Notes: generated by a model from the sequence alone, not told the origin. 64,000 nucleotides of DNA from Massilia solisilvae (GCF_024753215.1 NZ_JANUGV010000010.1:1-64000), one strand, 5' to 3'; positions 26,526-35,367 are shown, counted from the stretch's first letter. Numbers and translations are program-made.

Positions 26526-26910
26526 AGTAATTTCTCCCATCGTTGACGGCCCTTGTCTTTGCCAGAAAGCTGATCGTTCGTTCACTCACCGGGTGAGCCG
26601 TGCGCGCTACCACCCCACCCGGGGCGCGCCGGGTTTCCATCCACTGGTCGAGCACGATGATGCCGGCAGCCGTTTGGCCAAGATAGATCGCCGCATGCGA
26701 CTTTCCACTCGTGTCGTTGGCGTAGTGCCCTTCCTCATCGAAGGTCGCAATGACTGTTCCGACTGCGAGATTCGCGCCCCTCACCAGCGCCCCGCGCTTC
26801 CAAAATCGTGTCGGCCCGACCTGGGTCGCGGCCTGCACGAATGCGACGCACTGGCCGCTACCGACCGATGTGTTTTCGAACTTTCTGGGATTGATGGCTA
26901 CGTACGGCAT
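26512..26910 (-). CDS. BPSL0067 family protein, probable T6SS amidase effector
   Basis: 132 residues, no signal peptide, as expected for a T6SS cargo. NlpC/P60-CHAP-like active-site features: Cys21 in SGQCVAFVQ and His72 in GKSHAAIYLG, with a following VLDQW. BPSL0067-family proteins are predicted cysteine peptidases/amidases that cut peptide cross-links in peptidoglycan. It sits inside the tss operon, directly after tssE and before its likely immunity gene and tssH, the slot that usually holds tssF-tssG. Delivery route (Hcp, VgrG or PAAR) cannot be read from sequence. Confidence 0.8.
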   Translation of the reverse strand: MPYVAINPRKFENTSVGSGQCVAFVQAATQVGPTRFWKRGALVRGANLAVGTVIATFDEEGHYANDTSGKSHAAIYLGQTAAGIIVLDQWMETRRAPGGVVARTAHPVSERTISFLAKTRAVNDGRNYYVVE

Positions 26911-26923
26911 GACATCTCCATGT

Positions 26924-27409
26924 TCAGTTCTCGGACTGGCCGCGCTGGCGCGGGCTCTTGATGATCGAGTAGTGCAACGACGATGGCTGCAGCACCGCGT
27001 TGAAGTTGACCGGCTCCGCCTCGGGATGGAGAACGAGCCGGGCGGAGATGACGAAGTTGAGACGATTCACACCATCCGCTGATGGTTCCAGCGACGCCGA
27101 CACATCGGTCAGCCGAGGTTCGTGGATCTCGATGGCGGACTTCAGGCTGGCGCAGATGGCTTCGCGATCCTCGGTACTGGTCAGGCACATGCCGGCGAAA
27201 TCGGACAGCCCGTAATTGAGAATCGACGCTCGGGCGAGCGGATAGTCGTCGAATTTGCGCGATGGGATCGCGATGCGCGTATTGAGCAGGGCTTCGAGGT
27301 CGCGCGCGATGCTGTCCTTGAGCTGCTCGATCGTCAGCTGTCCCCTAGTGCCGCCCTGCCCCGCCTCGCCCATCAGGCGGTCGAGCAGTCCAGGTGCGAA
27401 ACCCTTCAT
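26924..27409 (-). CDS. tssE: T6SS baseplate protein TssE
   Basis: gp25-like wedge protein. 161 residues; the start MKGFAPGLLDRLMG is chosen from the conserved FxPxLLDRL motif. LKDSIARDLEALLNTR and the DDYPLARASILNYGLSDFAG block match GPW_gp25 domains; the usual acidic pair that fastens the wedge is present in RDLEALLNTR. It follows hcp by 60 nt. A reading frame extends further upstream, but those residues lack family similarity. Confidence 0.9.
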   Translation of the reverse strand: MKGFAPGLLDRLMGEAGQGGTRGQLTIEQLKDSIARDLEALLNTRIAIPSRKFDDYPLARASILNYGLSDFAGMCLTSTEDREAICASLKSAIEIHEPRLTDVSASLEPSADGVNRLNFVISARLVLHPEAEPVNFNAVLQPSSLHYSIIKSPRQRGQSEN

Positions 27410-27469
27410 CGCGCCTCCGAAAAAATACCGCGGCCAGAAAGCCGCGGTTCGTGCATACACAAGCTGGCG

Positions 27470-27964
27470 TCAGGCGTAGATCTTGTTGTTGGACAGGTCC
27501 CAGCCGCCGGAGGTGTTGCCGCCGGCGCCGCCGCCCACCTTCTGCTGGGTGTACATGTACTTCACCGCCGAAAACTTCAGGCCGACGTTTTCGTGCATGA
27601 ATTCGCCGTCGCCCACCTGCGGGTTGACGTCGCCAATGAGCACATTGGTGAGCTGCATCTCGAAATACTTGATGCGCTCGCCATTGCCGTCCGCACGCAT
27701 GAAGTGCAGCGTCGCCTTCGGGATCGTCTTGCCCGAGGCGCAGTTCTGCAACAGCAGCGGCGTGGACAGGTCGGTCAGCTTGCTGATGGTGATCTCGCTC
27801 ATTTCCACGCGCTCCGCCGTGTGGCCGCCGCTGGTCGATGACGTCGCCGATTTCGGCTGGGTCACCTTCCAGGACACCGATTTGCACTCGATCCAGTCCT
27901 TGTGCTTGTCGTCCATCGACTCGCCCTTGATGCCCTCGATCTGCAGGTACACGTCAATTGCCAT
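27470..27964 (-). CDS. hcp: T6SS tube protein Hcp (TssD)
   Basis: Forms stacked hexameric rings of the inner tube. 164 residues: MAIDVYLQIEGIKGESMDDKHKDWIE at the N-terminus, then the SVSWKVTQPKSATSSTSGGHTAERVEMSEI extended loop and FMRADGNGERIKYFEMQLTNVLI. The Gly-rich C-terminus (GGGAGGNTSGGWDLSNNKIYA) is typical of beta-proteobacterial Hcp. In the operon between tssC and tssE. No effector domain is fused. Confidence 0.96.
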   Translation of the reverse strand: MAIDVYLQIEGIKGESMDDKHKDWIECKSVSWKVTQPKSATSSTSGGHTAERVEMSEITISKLTDLSTPLLLQNCASGKTIPKATLHFMRADGNGERIKYFEMQLTNVLIGDVNPQVGDGEFMHENVGLKFSAVKYMYTQQKVGGGAGGNTSGGWDLSNNKIYA

Positions 27965-27993
27965 TTCTTACTCCATGGTTCAGGTTAGTAGGT

Positions 27994-29478
27994 TTAGTTT
28001 TTGGTCGACTGCGGCAACTCCGCGACCAATCGGAGCGAAACGGACAGCTCGTCCAGCTGGAAGTGCGGACGGAGGAACGACACCGCGCGGTAGACGCCCG
28101 GCCGCCCCGGCACTTCGGACACCTGCACGCTGGCCTCGCGCAGCGGGAACTGGGCCTTCTGGTCCTGGCTGGCGTTGTCGTCCAACAGGACGTATTGCGT
28201 CAGCCAGCGGTTCAGGTAGTCCTGCACGTTGGAGGCGGCGGCGAAGCTGCCGATCTTGTCGCGCATCATGGCCTTCATGTAGTGGGCAATGCGCGAGACG
28301 GCAAAGATGTACTGCAGCTGCGAGGACAGCACCGCGTTGGCGTTGGCCGCCTCGTTGGCGTACTTCTTGGCCTTCTGGGCCGACTGCGCGCCAAAGAACG
28401 CGGCATAGGATGTGTTCTTGCAGTGGACCAGCGAGATGAAGCCCAGGTCCGACAGCTCCTTTTCGCGCCGGTCGGTGATGGCCAGCTCGGTCGGGCACTT
28501 GAGCGCGACCTCGCCCTCGTCGGTCTTGAAGGTGTGGGCCGGCAGGTTCTCGACCAGGCCGCCGCCCTCCACGCCGCGGATCGCCGCGCACCAGCCGTAG
28601 TCCTCGAAGGCTTTGGTGAGCTTGGTGGCAAAAGCATAGGCGGCGTTACACCACAGGTACTTCTGGTGGTCGGTGCCGTCCACGTCCTCGACGTAGTTGA
28701 AGCCTTCGGTGGTCATGCCATCGGCCGGGTTGTACGGCAGCCGGCCCAAAAAGCGCGGCAGGGTCAGGCCGACGTAGCGCGAGTCCTCCGACTCGCGAAA
28801 GCCCTTCCACTTGGCGTATTCGACCGTGTCGAACACCTTGGCCAGGTCGCGCGGCTTGCCCAGTTCGGCGAAGCTGTCGATGCCGAACAGCTCGGGCGCC
28901 GCGGAGCTGATGAACGGCGCATGCGCGGCTGCGGCCACGTGCGACATCTGCTCGAGAAAATAGATGTCCTCGGCCTGGCGCGTGATCTCGTAGTCGCCGA
29001 TCAGCGCGCCGTACGGGGCGCCGCCGAAGGTGCCGAACTCCTCTTCGTACACCTTCTTGAAGATCGTGCTCTGGTCGAATTCGAGCGCCGACTGGAAGTC
29101 CTTGACCAGCTCGCGCTTGGTCACGTTCATCATGCGGATCTGCAGTTGCGCGCTGGTGGTGCTGTTTTTGACCAGGTAGTGCAGACCGGTCCAGCTGCGT
29201 TCGAGCTTCTGGAACTCCGGCGCGTGCATCACGGACGAGAGCTGGGCCGAGATGATGCGATCCAGCTCCGCGATGCGGGCGTCGATGGTGGCCGACAGGT
29301 TGGCCGACATGACCACCGTGCCCTCCAGCACCTGGGTCACCAGTTCGCCGATGATGTCGCGCGCGCGCTCCTTTTCGCTGCTCGACTTGGCGACCCGGCT
29401 TTGCTCGACGATCTGGTCCAGCAGCGACGTGTCCAGTTCGACCGCCGGCTTGGCGGATTCTTGAAGAACGGCGGCCAT
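27994..29478 (-). CDS. tssC: T6SS sheath large subunit TssC
   Basis: 494 residues, normal length. With TssB it builds the contractile sheath. N-terminus MAAVLQESAKPAVELDTSLLDQIVEQSRVAK. The conserved RSWTGLHYLVKNSTTSAQLQIRMMNVTKREL and the PFISSAAPELFGIDSF region are clear, as is the C-terminal RPHFQLDELSVSLRLVAELP. Start chosen after a near-perfect site (AAGGAGCAATGAG) and one nucleotide past the tssB stop. Confidence 0.97.
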   Translation of the reverse strand: MAAVLQESAKPAVELDTSLLDQIVEQSRVAKSSSEKERARDIIGELVTQVLEGTVVMSANLSATIDARIAELDRIISAQLSSVMHAPEFQKLERSWTGLHYLVKNSTTSAQLQIRMMNVTKRELVKDFQSALEFDQSTIFKKVYEEEFGTFGGAPYGALIGDYEITRQAEDIYFLEQMSHVAAAAHAPFISSAAPELFGIDSFAELGKPRDLAKVFDTVEYAKWKGFRESEDSRYVGLTLPRFLGRLPYNPADGMTTEGFNYVEDVDGTDHQKYLWCNAAYAFATKLTKAFEDYGWCAAIRGVEGGGLVENLPAHTFKTDEGEVALKCPTELAITDRREKELSDLGFISLVHCKNTSYAAFFGAQSAQKAKKYANEAANANAVLSSQLQYIFAVSRIAHYMKAMMRDKIGSFAAASNVQDYLNRWLTQYVLLDDNASQDQKAQFPLREASVQVSEVPGRPGVYRAVSFLRPHFQLDELSVSLRLVAELPQSTKN

Positions 29479-29479
29479 C

Positions 29480-29983
29480 TCATTGCTCCTTGTTCGGTTT
29501 GCGCAGCGTGTCGAGCTTTTCGGTGTTCGAAAGGACTTCGGACAGGATGTCTTCCAGCTTGTCGTTCCCGGCGAGCTTGTTGCGCAGGTCGGCCAGCTTG
29601 GTGCGCGCGTCCAGCAAGCCCTTGAGCGGCGCCACCTGCTGCACCACCGATTCGGGCCGGAAGTCGTCCATTTCCTTGAACTGCAGCTCGACCGCGAATT
29701 CGCCGCCTTCGGACGACATGTGGTTTTGCACGCGGAAGTTGGCCACCGGCGCCACGCCGGCCAGCACCTCGTCGAAGTTGCTGGCATCGACGTTGACGAA
29801 GTTGCGGTCCTTCAGGCGCTTCTTCTCGACGCTCGGGTCGCCGCCGAAGTCGCCCACCACGCCCACCACGAAGGGCAGCTCCTTGTTCTCGATCGCGTCG
29901 CCGATTTCAACGTCGTACGTCATCTGCACACGCGGCGCGCGCACTTTCTGCAGGCGCTTCTGCACGCTTTCACTTTTGGCCAT
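29480..29983 (-). CDS. tssB: T6SS sheath small subunit TssB
   Basis: 167 residues. Conserved N-terminus SESVQKRLQKVRAPRVQMTYDVEIGD and the DFGGDPSVEKKRLKDRNFVNVD and FDEVLAGVAPV blocks are those of the TssB/VipA sheath component; the C-terminal helices (LAGNDKLEDILSEVLSN) interact with ClpV and TssC. Second gene after the TPR lipoprotein. Confidence 0.96.
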   Translation of the reverse strand: MAKSESVQKRLQKVRAPRVQMTYDVEIGDAIENKELPFVVGVVGDFGGDPSVEKKRLKDRNFVNVDASNFDEVLAGVAPVANFRVQNHMSSEGGEFAVELQFKEMDDFRPESVVQQVAPLKGLLDARTKLADLRNKLAGNDKLEDILSEVLSNTEKLDTLRKPNKEQ

Positions 29984-30034
29984 GTCGACTCCAGGGTTGC
30001 GGGAATGGGCGGCCGGCGCGCGCCGGCCGGCGGG

Positions 30035-30625
30035 TCACTTGAGCGCGCCGAACGGATCGCTGCTGGCGGCGGTGGTGGTGGCCGGCTTGGGCTGCGCCGC
30101 GACACTGGCACGGCGCGCGGCCTCCTTGGCACGCGCCATCGCGCGGGTGTTCGCGGACGGCACGAGCTCCTTCTCGCCGAGCGCCTCGCGCAGCAGCTTG
30201 GCCAGGTCCTGCGCTTCGCTGCGCACGGTGCCGGACAGGTTGTTCTTCTGGGTCAGGTCGGCCAGCGCCTTGCTCGACACGCGCAGGCCGGCCACGGCGG
30301 CAATGCTGTTGGCGAGCGTGTCGTCCGGGTCGCGCTCGAGCGCTTCGAGGGCGTTGACGATCGCCTCGCCGTAGTTGCCGCTGTCAAAGCGCATCTGCGC
30401 CATGCGCTGCCACGGGGTCTTCTCGGTCGGGAAGGCGCTGCTGGCGGTCTTGAGGATGGCATAGGCCTTGTCGTTCTGGCCGGCCATCACCGCCGCGTCG
30501 GCCTCGGACATTGCGGCCGCGATGGTCGGGGCCTTGGGCGCGTTGCCGGAGCCCTGGCCACCACTGGCGCAGGCGGACAGCACGGCAACACAGACGAGGG
30601 TGGGAATGACACGCTGGAAGGTCAT
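30035..30625 (-). CDS. T6SS-associated TPR lipoprotein
   Basis: 196 residues. Lipoprotein signal ending LSAC (Cys about 19), then a helical region with TPR-like repeats (AAVMAGQNDKAYAILKTASSAFP, PWQRMAQMRFDSGNYGEAIVNALEALERDPDD), and an Ala/Pro/Thr tail. The ribosome site CCGGAG precedes the ATG. Tetratricopeptide lipoproteins at this place ahead of tssB occur in other beta-proteobacterial T6SS loci, but I know of no agreed function; perhaps a periplasmic or outer-membrane accessory. It heads the minus-strand unit, divergent from tssJ. Confidence 0.75.
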   Translation of the reverse strand: MTFQRVIPTLVCVAVLSACASGGQGSGNAPKAPTIAAAMSEADAAVMAGQNDKAYAILKTASSAFPTEKTPWQRMAQMRFDSGNYGEAIVNALEALERDPDDTLANSIAAVAGLRVSSKALADLTQKNNLSGTVRSEAQDLAKLLREALGEKELVPSANTRAMARAKEAARRASVAAQPKPATTTAASSDPFGALK

Positions 30626-30817
30626 ACTTTTTCTCCGGTACGTTTTGACCAGAGGCCATTATTCGGCAAGCGTTCCCAAGGGAATTGCGGGTCATCAATT
30701 GACTGTGATTTCGTCGGTTTTGTGCTCTTTCATATCAACCATTGCGCCTTCTCACGCGCCGTTTTGCAGAGTCGGCTAAGGTCAGCGTTGAACTTTACCG
30801 AATGCAAGGCGATGCCC

Positions 30818-31402
30818 ATGAAACTGCGACTGCATGTCCTGTATTCCCTGTGCCTGCTGCTGGCCGGCTGCGCCGGCGGCGGCCTCGGTTCGATTGCCGG
30901 CGCCGCGCTGGAAGCGACCGGCCTGCGCAAGCCGCCGGAATTGCCCGAAGCGCAAAAACCGCCTCGCGCAATCGCATTGCGCCTGCATGCGGCGACCAGG
31001 CTGAATGTGGACGAATCGGGGCAGCCGCTGGCCCTGGTCGCACGCATTTACAAGCTGCGCCAGAACGCGGCGTTCGAGCAGGCGCCGCTGGCGGCCTTCC
31101 TCGACCCGGCGGCGGAAAAGCAGGCACTGGGGCCGGACCTGATCGAGGTGAAGGAGGTCACGCTGGTGCCTGGCCAACACTACGAGGTCTCGGAGAAGGT
31201 GTCGCGCGAGGCCGGTTACGTGGGCGTGGTGGCACTGTTCCACGCGCCGGCCGCCCAGCGCTGGCGGCTGGCGTTTCCGACCGCCGAGGCCGAGCGCCAG
31301 GGCGTGACCGTGGGCCTGCATGCGTGCGCGCTGTCGGTGGGCGCGGGCGCGCGGGCCACCGTTCCCGAGCTCAGGATGCTGTCGTCTGTGCACTGTCAAT
31401 GA
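30818..31402 (+). CDS. tssJ: T6SS outer-membrane lipoprotein TssJ
   Basis: 194 residues, lipoprotein of the TssJLM membrane complex. The signal ends LLAGC (about residue 16). The mature domain has the TssJ beta-sandwich pattern AIALRLHAATRLNVDESGQPLALVARIYKLRQNAAFEQAPLAAF with the LVARIYKL core and the loop that binds TssM. Two in-frame ATGs exist (30812 and 30818); the second is preferred because AAGG lies 8 nt before it. First gene of tssJ-tssK-tssL. Confidence 0.9.
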   Translation: MKLRLHVLYSLCLLLAGCAGGGLGSIAGAALEATGLRKPPELPEAQKPPRAIALRLHAATRLNVDESGQPLALVARIYKLRQNAAFEQAPLAAFLDPAAEKQALGPDLIEVKEVTLVPGQHYEVSEKVSREAGYVGVVALFHAPAAQRWRLAFPTAEAERQGVTVGLHACALSVGAGARATVPELRMLSSVHCQ

Positions 31403-31461
31403 GGAGGCTGCAATTTCCTTCAAGCTAGAGATTTCAAGCCAACCGGGCGAGCGAGGCTGAC

Positions 31462-32808
31462 GTGAACCATCCATCGAAAGTGCTATGGAGCGAGGGACTG
31501 TTCCTGCGTCCCCAGCATTTCCAGCAGCAGGACCGCTACCACGAAGCGAGGCTGAACCAGACGGCGAGCGCGCTGCACCCGTATTCGTGGGGAGTGCGGC
31601 GGCTGGCGGTTGACCACGATGCGCTGCGCTCGGACGTGTTGCGGGTCAGCGAGCTGTCGGTGATTTTCGCCGACGGCGAGGTGTACCGCGCGCCGGAAAG
31701 CGACGACCTGCCGCTGCAGGTGCGCCTGTCCGAGCTGGCGCCAACGGTGCAGACCGTCACCTACCACGCCGCCCTGCCCGCGCTCAAGCCGCACGGTGAG
31801 AACTGCGCCGACGGTATCCACGCCAGCCCGGACGCGCGCTATGTGCAGCAGGAACGCGACACGCAGGACCTGTTCACGGGCGCGGCCGAGGCGCCGGTGA
31901 GCTACCTGAAGAAGACCGTGCGGCTGGTCTCCGAGCTCGACCCGCTCGAAGCGTACGAGAGCTTTCCGCTGGTGCGACTGCGGCGCGTGGCCACCGGCGG
32001 ATTCGAAGCCGATCCGTCGTTCACGCCGCCAGCGGTCACGATCGGGGGCGCACCCGGGCTGCACACGCAGCTGGCGCGACTGATGGAAAAACTGCTGGCC
32101 AAGGTGAACGCGCTGTACGGCCACCACCGCGAGCCGAGCAAGAACGTGATCGAGATCCGCGGCGGCGACATGTCGGCGTTCTGGCTGCTGCACACGGCCA
32201 GCACAGGCTACGCGGCGCTGTCGCACTACCTGGCGCACCCGGACCTGCATCCGGAGCGCCTGTTCTCGGAACTGCTTACGCTGGCGGGAGGGCTGATGAC
32301 CTATTCGCGCAGCTACAAGCTCGAGGACCTGCCAGCCTACGTGCACGCCGATCCCGGGCCCGCCTTCGCGCGCATCGACGACATCGTGCGCAACCTGCTC
32401 GATACCGTGATCTCGTCGAAGTACTTCTCGATCGCGCTGCGCAACGAGCGCCCCTCGTACCACCTGGGCGCGCTCGACTCGGGCAAGATCAATGCGCAGA
32501 CAGCGCTGTACCTGGCGGTATCGGCCGACATGCCGGCGCTGCAACTGGTCGAGGTGGTGCCGCTGCGTTTCAAGATCGGCGCGCCGGAAGACGTGGAGAA
32601 GTTCGTGCTGTCGGCCATGCCCGGCGTGAAGCTGGTGCACTCGCCGCAGGTGCCGGCCGCGATCCCGATACGACCGGACACCTACTACTTCATCCTTGAA
32701 AACAAGGGTGCCCTCTACGAAAGCATGTTGAAGGCACAGGCGATCTCGATCTACGTACCGACCGGGATGCGCGACCTGAAACTCGAACTGATAGCGATCG
32801 CAGCATGA
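31462..32808 (+). CDS. tssK: T6SS baseplate protein TssK
   Basis: 448 residues. Links the baseplate to the membrane complex. VLWSEGLFLRPQHFQQQDRYHE is the invariant N-terminus; PLKIGAPEDVE-like text appears as PLRFKIGAPEDVEKFVLSAMPGVKL, and YFILENKGALYESML closes the family block. The start is GTG. It ends in an ATGA overlap with tssL. Confidence 0.96.
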   Translation: MNHPSKVLWSEGLFLRPQHFQQQDRYHEARLNQTASALHPYSWGVRRLAVDHDALRSDVLRVSELSVIFADGEVYRAPESDDLPLQVRLSELAPTVQTVTYHAALPALKPHGENCADGIHASPDARYVQQERDTQDLFTGAAEAPVSYLKKTVRLVSELDPLEAYESFPLVRLRRVATGGFEADPSFTPPAVTIGGAPGLHTQLARLMEKLLAKVNALYGHHREPSKNVIEIRGGDMSAFWLLHTASTGYAALSHYLAHPDLHPERLFSELLTLAGGLMTYSRSYKLEDLPAYVHADPGPAFARIDDIVRNLLDTVISSKYFSIALRNERPSYHLGALDSGKINAQTALYLAVSADMPALQLVEVVPLRFKIGAPEDVEKFVLSAMPGVKLVHSPQVPAAIPIRPDTYYFILENKGALYESMLKAQAISIYVPTGMRDLKLELIAIAA

Positions 32809-33575
32809 GCACAACCAATCACATCGAACGCCGTGCCGCCCATGACAAAACCCGCGCGGCGGCGGGCACCGGAACGCAGAACCTGGTCGACCTGATGTAC
32901 GACGGATTCTACGCCCTCTTCCTGCTCAAGAACGGCGGCAGCCCGCACGACAAGGCGGCCTTTGCCGACCACATGACGCAGTTCCTGGGCGACGTGGACC
33001 GCCAGGCCAAGCAGCTTGGCATTGCGGCCGAAGACGTCGCGGCGGCCAAGTACGCCTTTTGCGCGGGGGTGGACGAGATCATTCTCTCGTCGCAGCACGA
33101 CATTCGTGAGTCGTGGGAGACCCGGCCGCTGCAGCTGCGCGTGTTCGGCGACCAGCTGGCCGGCGAGCACTTCTTCAACCGGCTGGAGGACCTGCGCGCC
33201 AAGGGCGCGGTGCACCTGCAGGCGCTGGAGGTATTCCACATGTGCCTGCTGCTCGGATTCCAGGGACGCTTTGCGCTGGATGCGCCGGACAAGCTGAACT
33301 ACCTGACGGCGCGCCTGGGCGACGAGATCGCGCGCATGCGCGGCAAGGCGCGCGGCTTTGCCCCGCACGCCGAGCGGCCCGACCAGGTGGTCAACAAGCT
33401 GCGCAGCGATTTGTCGCTGTGGGTGCTGGGAACGGTATTCGCGCTGTCCGGGCTGCTGGCGTACATCGGGTTCCGGGCCTCGCTGGCGCACAGCACGCAG
33501 GTGACAATGGCGCAGTACAACGACGTGGTCAAGCTGCCTGCGCGCGCAGCGAACGTGACCATCACCCTGCCATGA
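32805..33575 (+). CDS. tssL: T6SS inner-membrane protein TssL (DotU/IcmH type)
   Basis: 256 residues. Cytoplasmic helical hook domain (NLVDLMYDGFYALFLLKNGG, KYAFCAGVDEIIL, FFNRLEDLRAKGAVHLQALEVFHMCLLLGFQGRF) followed by one C-terminal membrane segment (LWVLGTVFALSGLLAYIGF). It lacks the C-terminal OmpA peptidoglycan-binding domain of longer TssL; a separate OmpA protein is encoded nearby on the other strand and may supply it. Translationally coupled to tssK. Confidence 0.94.
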   Translation: MSTTNHIERRAAHDKTRAAAGTGTQNLVDLMYDGFYALFLLKNGGSPHDKAAFADHMTQFLGDVDRQAKQLGIAAEDVAAAKYAFCAGVDEIILSSQHDIRESWETRPLQLRVFGDQLAGEHFFNRLEDLRAKGAVHLQALEVFHMCLLLGFQGRFALDAPDKLNYLTARLGDEIARMRGKARGFAPHAERPDQVVNKLRSDLSLWVLGTVFALSGLLAYIGFRASLAHSTQVTMAQYNDVVKLPARAANVTITLP

Positions 33576-33576
33576 A

Positions 33577-33625
33577 CCGTCGTCTCCGGGCTCGGCGTCC
33601 CCCTTGGCGGGGACGACGTGCCTGG
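33577..33625. terminator. Palindrome between convergent tssL and ompA genes
   Basis: GTCGTCTCC and GGGGACGAC are near-complementary arms around a GC-rich stretch that includes GTCCCCCTTGGCGGGGAC, an internal strong hairpin. It resembles half of the REP-like repeats. It may act as a factor-independent stop or mRNA 3' stabiliser for both convergent transcripts; there is no T tract. Confidence 0.4.
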
Positions 33626-33652
33626 GTAGCCGGCTGACGGCGGCCAGGCGGC

Positions 33653-34408
33653 TTACTGGATGACCTTGAACTCGATCCGGCGGTTGCGCGCACGGCCCTC
33701 GGCGGTGCGGTTGTCGGCAACCGGGCGGTCCGGCCCTTCGCCCGAGACCGAGATGAGGTCGGGGTTGATGCCGCGCCCCGCCACGTAGCTCTTGACCGCC
33801 TCCGCCCGCGCCTGGGACAGCGACAGGTTGCCGGCCCGCGATCCCGCGTTGTCGGTATGGCCGATCACCTCGACCCGCACCCCTTTGATCTTCTGCAGCG
33901 CCACCGCCATCTGGTCCAGGATCGTCTTGCCGGAGTCGGTCAGCGCCGCCTTGCCGGACTCGAACTCGATGATGCGGTTGGCCAGCGCCGCGTCGAGCAC
34001 GCCCTGCTCCGAGGCCGCCACGCGCAGGCCGTTGTTGACCACGTAGGTCGGGTTCAGGCTTTCGGCGATGCTTGCCGCGATCTGCTGCCGCTGCATTTCG
34101 TTGGCCACGTCGCCGCGCAGGCTGACGTTGTTGCCGTCGATTTTCAGCTGCCCGCGCGTGATGAGCTTCAGATCGGGGCTGATCAGCTTCTGGACGTGCT
34201 CGTTCCAGTTGGCCGGCGTGGCGACGCTGCCCACCGACAGCTGGTCGACCACCCGCCCCGCGCCGTACACCTCGCGCAGGCGCGCCAGCAGCGAAGCCTT
34301 GCTGGCCTCGTCGCCCACAGTGCCGGTCACGACGATGGGCGACGCGTTCTGGGCGCAGGCGGCGCCGGCGGCAAGCAGGGTTGCCGCGAACAGGAGGATG
34401 GGCTTCAC
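33653..34408 (-). CDS. OmpA-family peptidoglycan-binding protein of the T6SS locus
   Basis: 251 residues, signal peptide MKPILLFAATLLAAGAACA. The middle has two BON-like or early OmpA-associated beta regions (ITRGQLKIDGNNVSLRGDVANEM). The C-terminal OmpA domain (about 145-250) has IIEFESGKAALTDSGKTILDQMA, VIGHTDNAGSRAGNLSLSQARAEAVKSYV and GEGPDRPVADNRTAEGRARNRRIEF, including the D and R that contact diaminopimelate. It starts with GTG overlapping the tagF stop (GTGA). It probably anchors the secretion machine to the cell wall in place of a TssL-fused domain (TagL-like role). Confidence 0.88.
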   Translation of the reverse strand: MKPILLFAATLLAAGAACAQNASPIVVTGTVGDEASKASLLARLREVYGAGRVVDQLSVGSVATPANWNEHVQKLISPDLKLITRGQLKIDGNNVSLRGDVANEMQRQQIAASIAESLNPTYVVNNGLRVAASEQGVLDAALANRIIEFESGKAALTDSGKTILDQMAVALQKIKGVRVEVIGHTDNAGSRAGNLSLSQARAEAVKSYVAGRGINPDLISVSGEGPDRPVADNRTAEGRARNRRIEFKVIQ

Positions 34409-35367
34409 GATGCGGCTCCGATGAAGGTTTGCAGGAACAGCTCGCGCGCGAGCCTGAGCGGCAGCTGCGGCTGGTCGAGGTAGCTGGCCAGGGCGCGCAC
34501 GTCCACGTCCAGGCCAAGCTGCTCATCGACCCAGCTGGTGTCGGCAAAACCAACCTGCTGTTCGGCCGCCTCCAGCGGGTCGATGATCGCGCGCAGCGCT
34601 TCGGCGACGGCGCTGCAAAAGCCGACCACCAGCACGGGCTTGCCGTCCAGGCGCGTCATGAACAGGGCCAGGTCAAAGCCGCCGCGGCGCAGGAACGGGG
34701 CGGCCAGCTCGAGCCAGAAGGCGGCCACCGCGCAGCGTGCCGTGGCGTCTTCGGGCAGCGGCAGGACAAGGCTCTTGTGCACCGCCGCCGGCTGGCTGTG
34801 CATGACCGGCTGCAGCACCAGGCCCAGTGCCAGCACCAGGCGCTCGACCTGGCACCCGAGCTGGGCCGACAGTGACGAGACGGTGCCGCCTGCCAGAAAG
34901 CTCGCCAGCCCGGGCCGCGCGTCGCCCAGTACGACGTTGGCGTCGGCGATCCCTTGCAACAGCGGCCCGGGGTCGCTGGACGCGACGATCCGCGGCGCCA
35001 TCGCTTCGTAATAGCTCCACAGCGGCGCCAGCGCCAGCGGCGAGCGCGAGACGAAGCCCACCGGGTCGGGCACGTCCACGGTGCGCATCATCAGAAACGG
35101 AAAGCGCCTGCCCGACTGGTCGTGACTCGACACCAGGTGACCGGCCACCGCATAGTGGCGCGCCGGGCCGACAAAAACAAAACTCACCGGCGGCATGGCG
35201 TCGTAGTCGAGCTTCCAGCGCGGGTTGGCCGGCAGCCGGCTCATGACCTGCGCCAGCCATTCGTCGAGCATGCCCATCACGGGCGCGTCGTAGGCCATCT
35301 TGATGAAATCGCTGCGGGCCGGGATCTTGCCGAAGTAGCCGATACGTTCGGTCGCCGTGCGCATCAC
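34405..35367 (-). CDS. tagF: T6SS-associated protein TagF (ImpM)
   Basis: 320 residues. ERIGYFGKIPARSDFIK is the family N-terminus, PLPEDA and FVFVGPARHYAVAGHLVSSHDQSGRRFPFLMMR the core. TagF proteins are negative post-translational regulators of T6SS firing in Pseudomonas and Agrobacterium. It overlaps the tssM stop (GTGA at 35364-35367; an ATG follows at once) and the ompA start, so tssM-tagF-ompA are coupled. No PppA or PpkA gene is nearby. Confidence 0.93.
   Translation of the reverse strand: MMRTATERIGYFGKIPARSDFIKMAYDAPVMGMLDEWLAQVMSRLPANPRWKLDYDAMPPVSFVFVGPARHYAVAGHLVSSHDQSGRRFPFLMMRTVDVPDPVGFVSRSPLALAPLWSYYEAMAPRIVASSDPGPLLQGIADANVVLGDARPGLASFLAGGTVSSLSAQLGCQVERLVLALGLVLQPVMHSQPAAVHKSLVLPLPEDATARCAVAAFWLELAAPFLRRGGFDLALFMTRLDGKPVLVVGFCSAVAEALRAIIDPLEAAEQQVGFADTSWVDEQLGLDVDVRALASYLDQPQLPLRLARELFLQTFIGAAS

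Noticed and set aside
26512..26910. BPSL0067-like gene as a TssF or TssG fragment
   Set aside because: Length, Cys/His motif and fold pattern are those of a peptidase, not a baseplate protein.
30640..30690. TTGGGAACGCTTGCC on the minus strand as a sigma54 promoter of the tssB unit
   Set aside because: Only 8 nt separate GG and GC, whereas RpoN needs 10.
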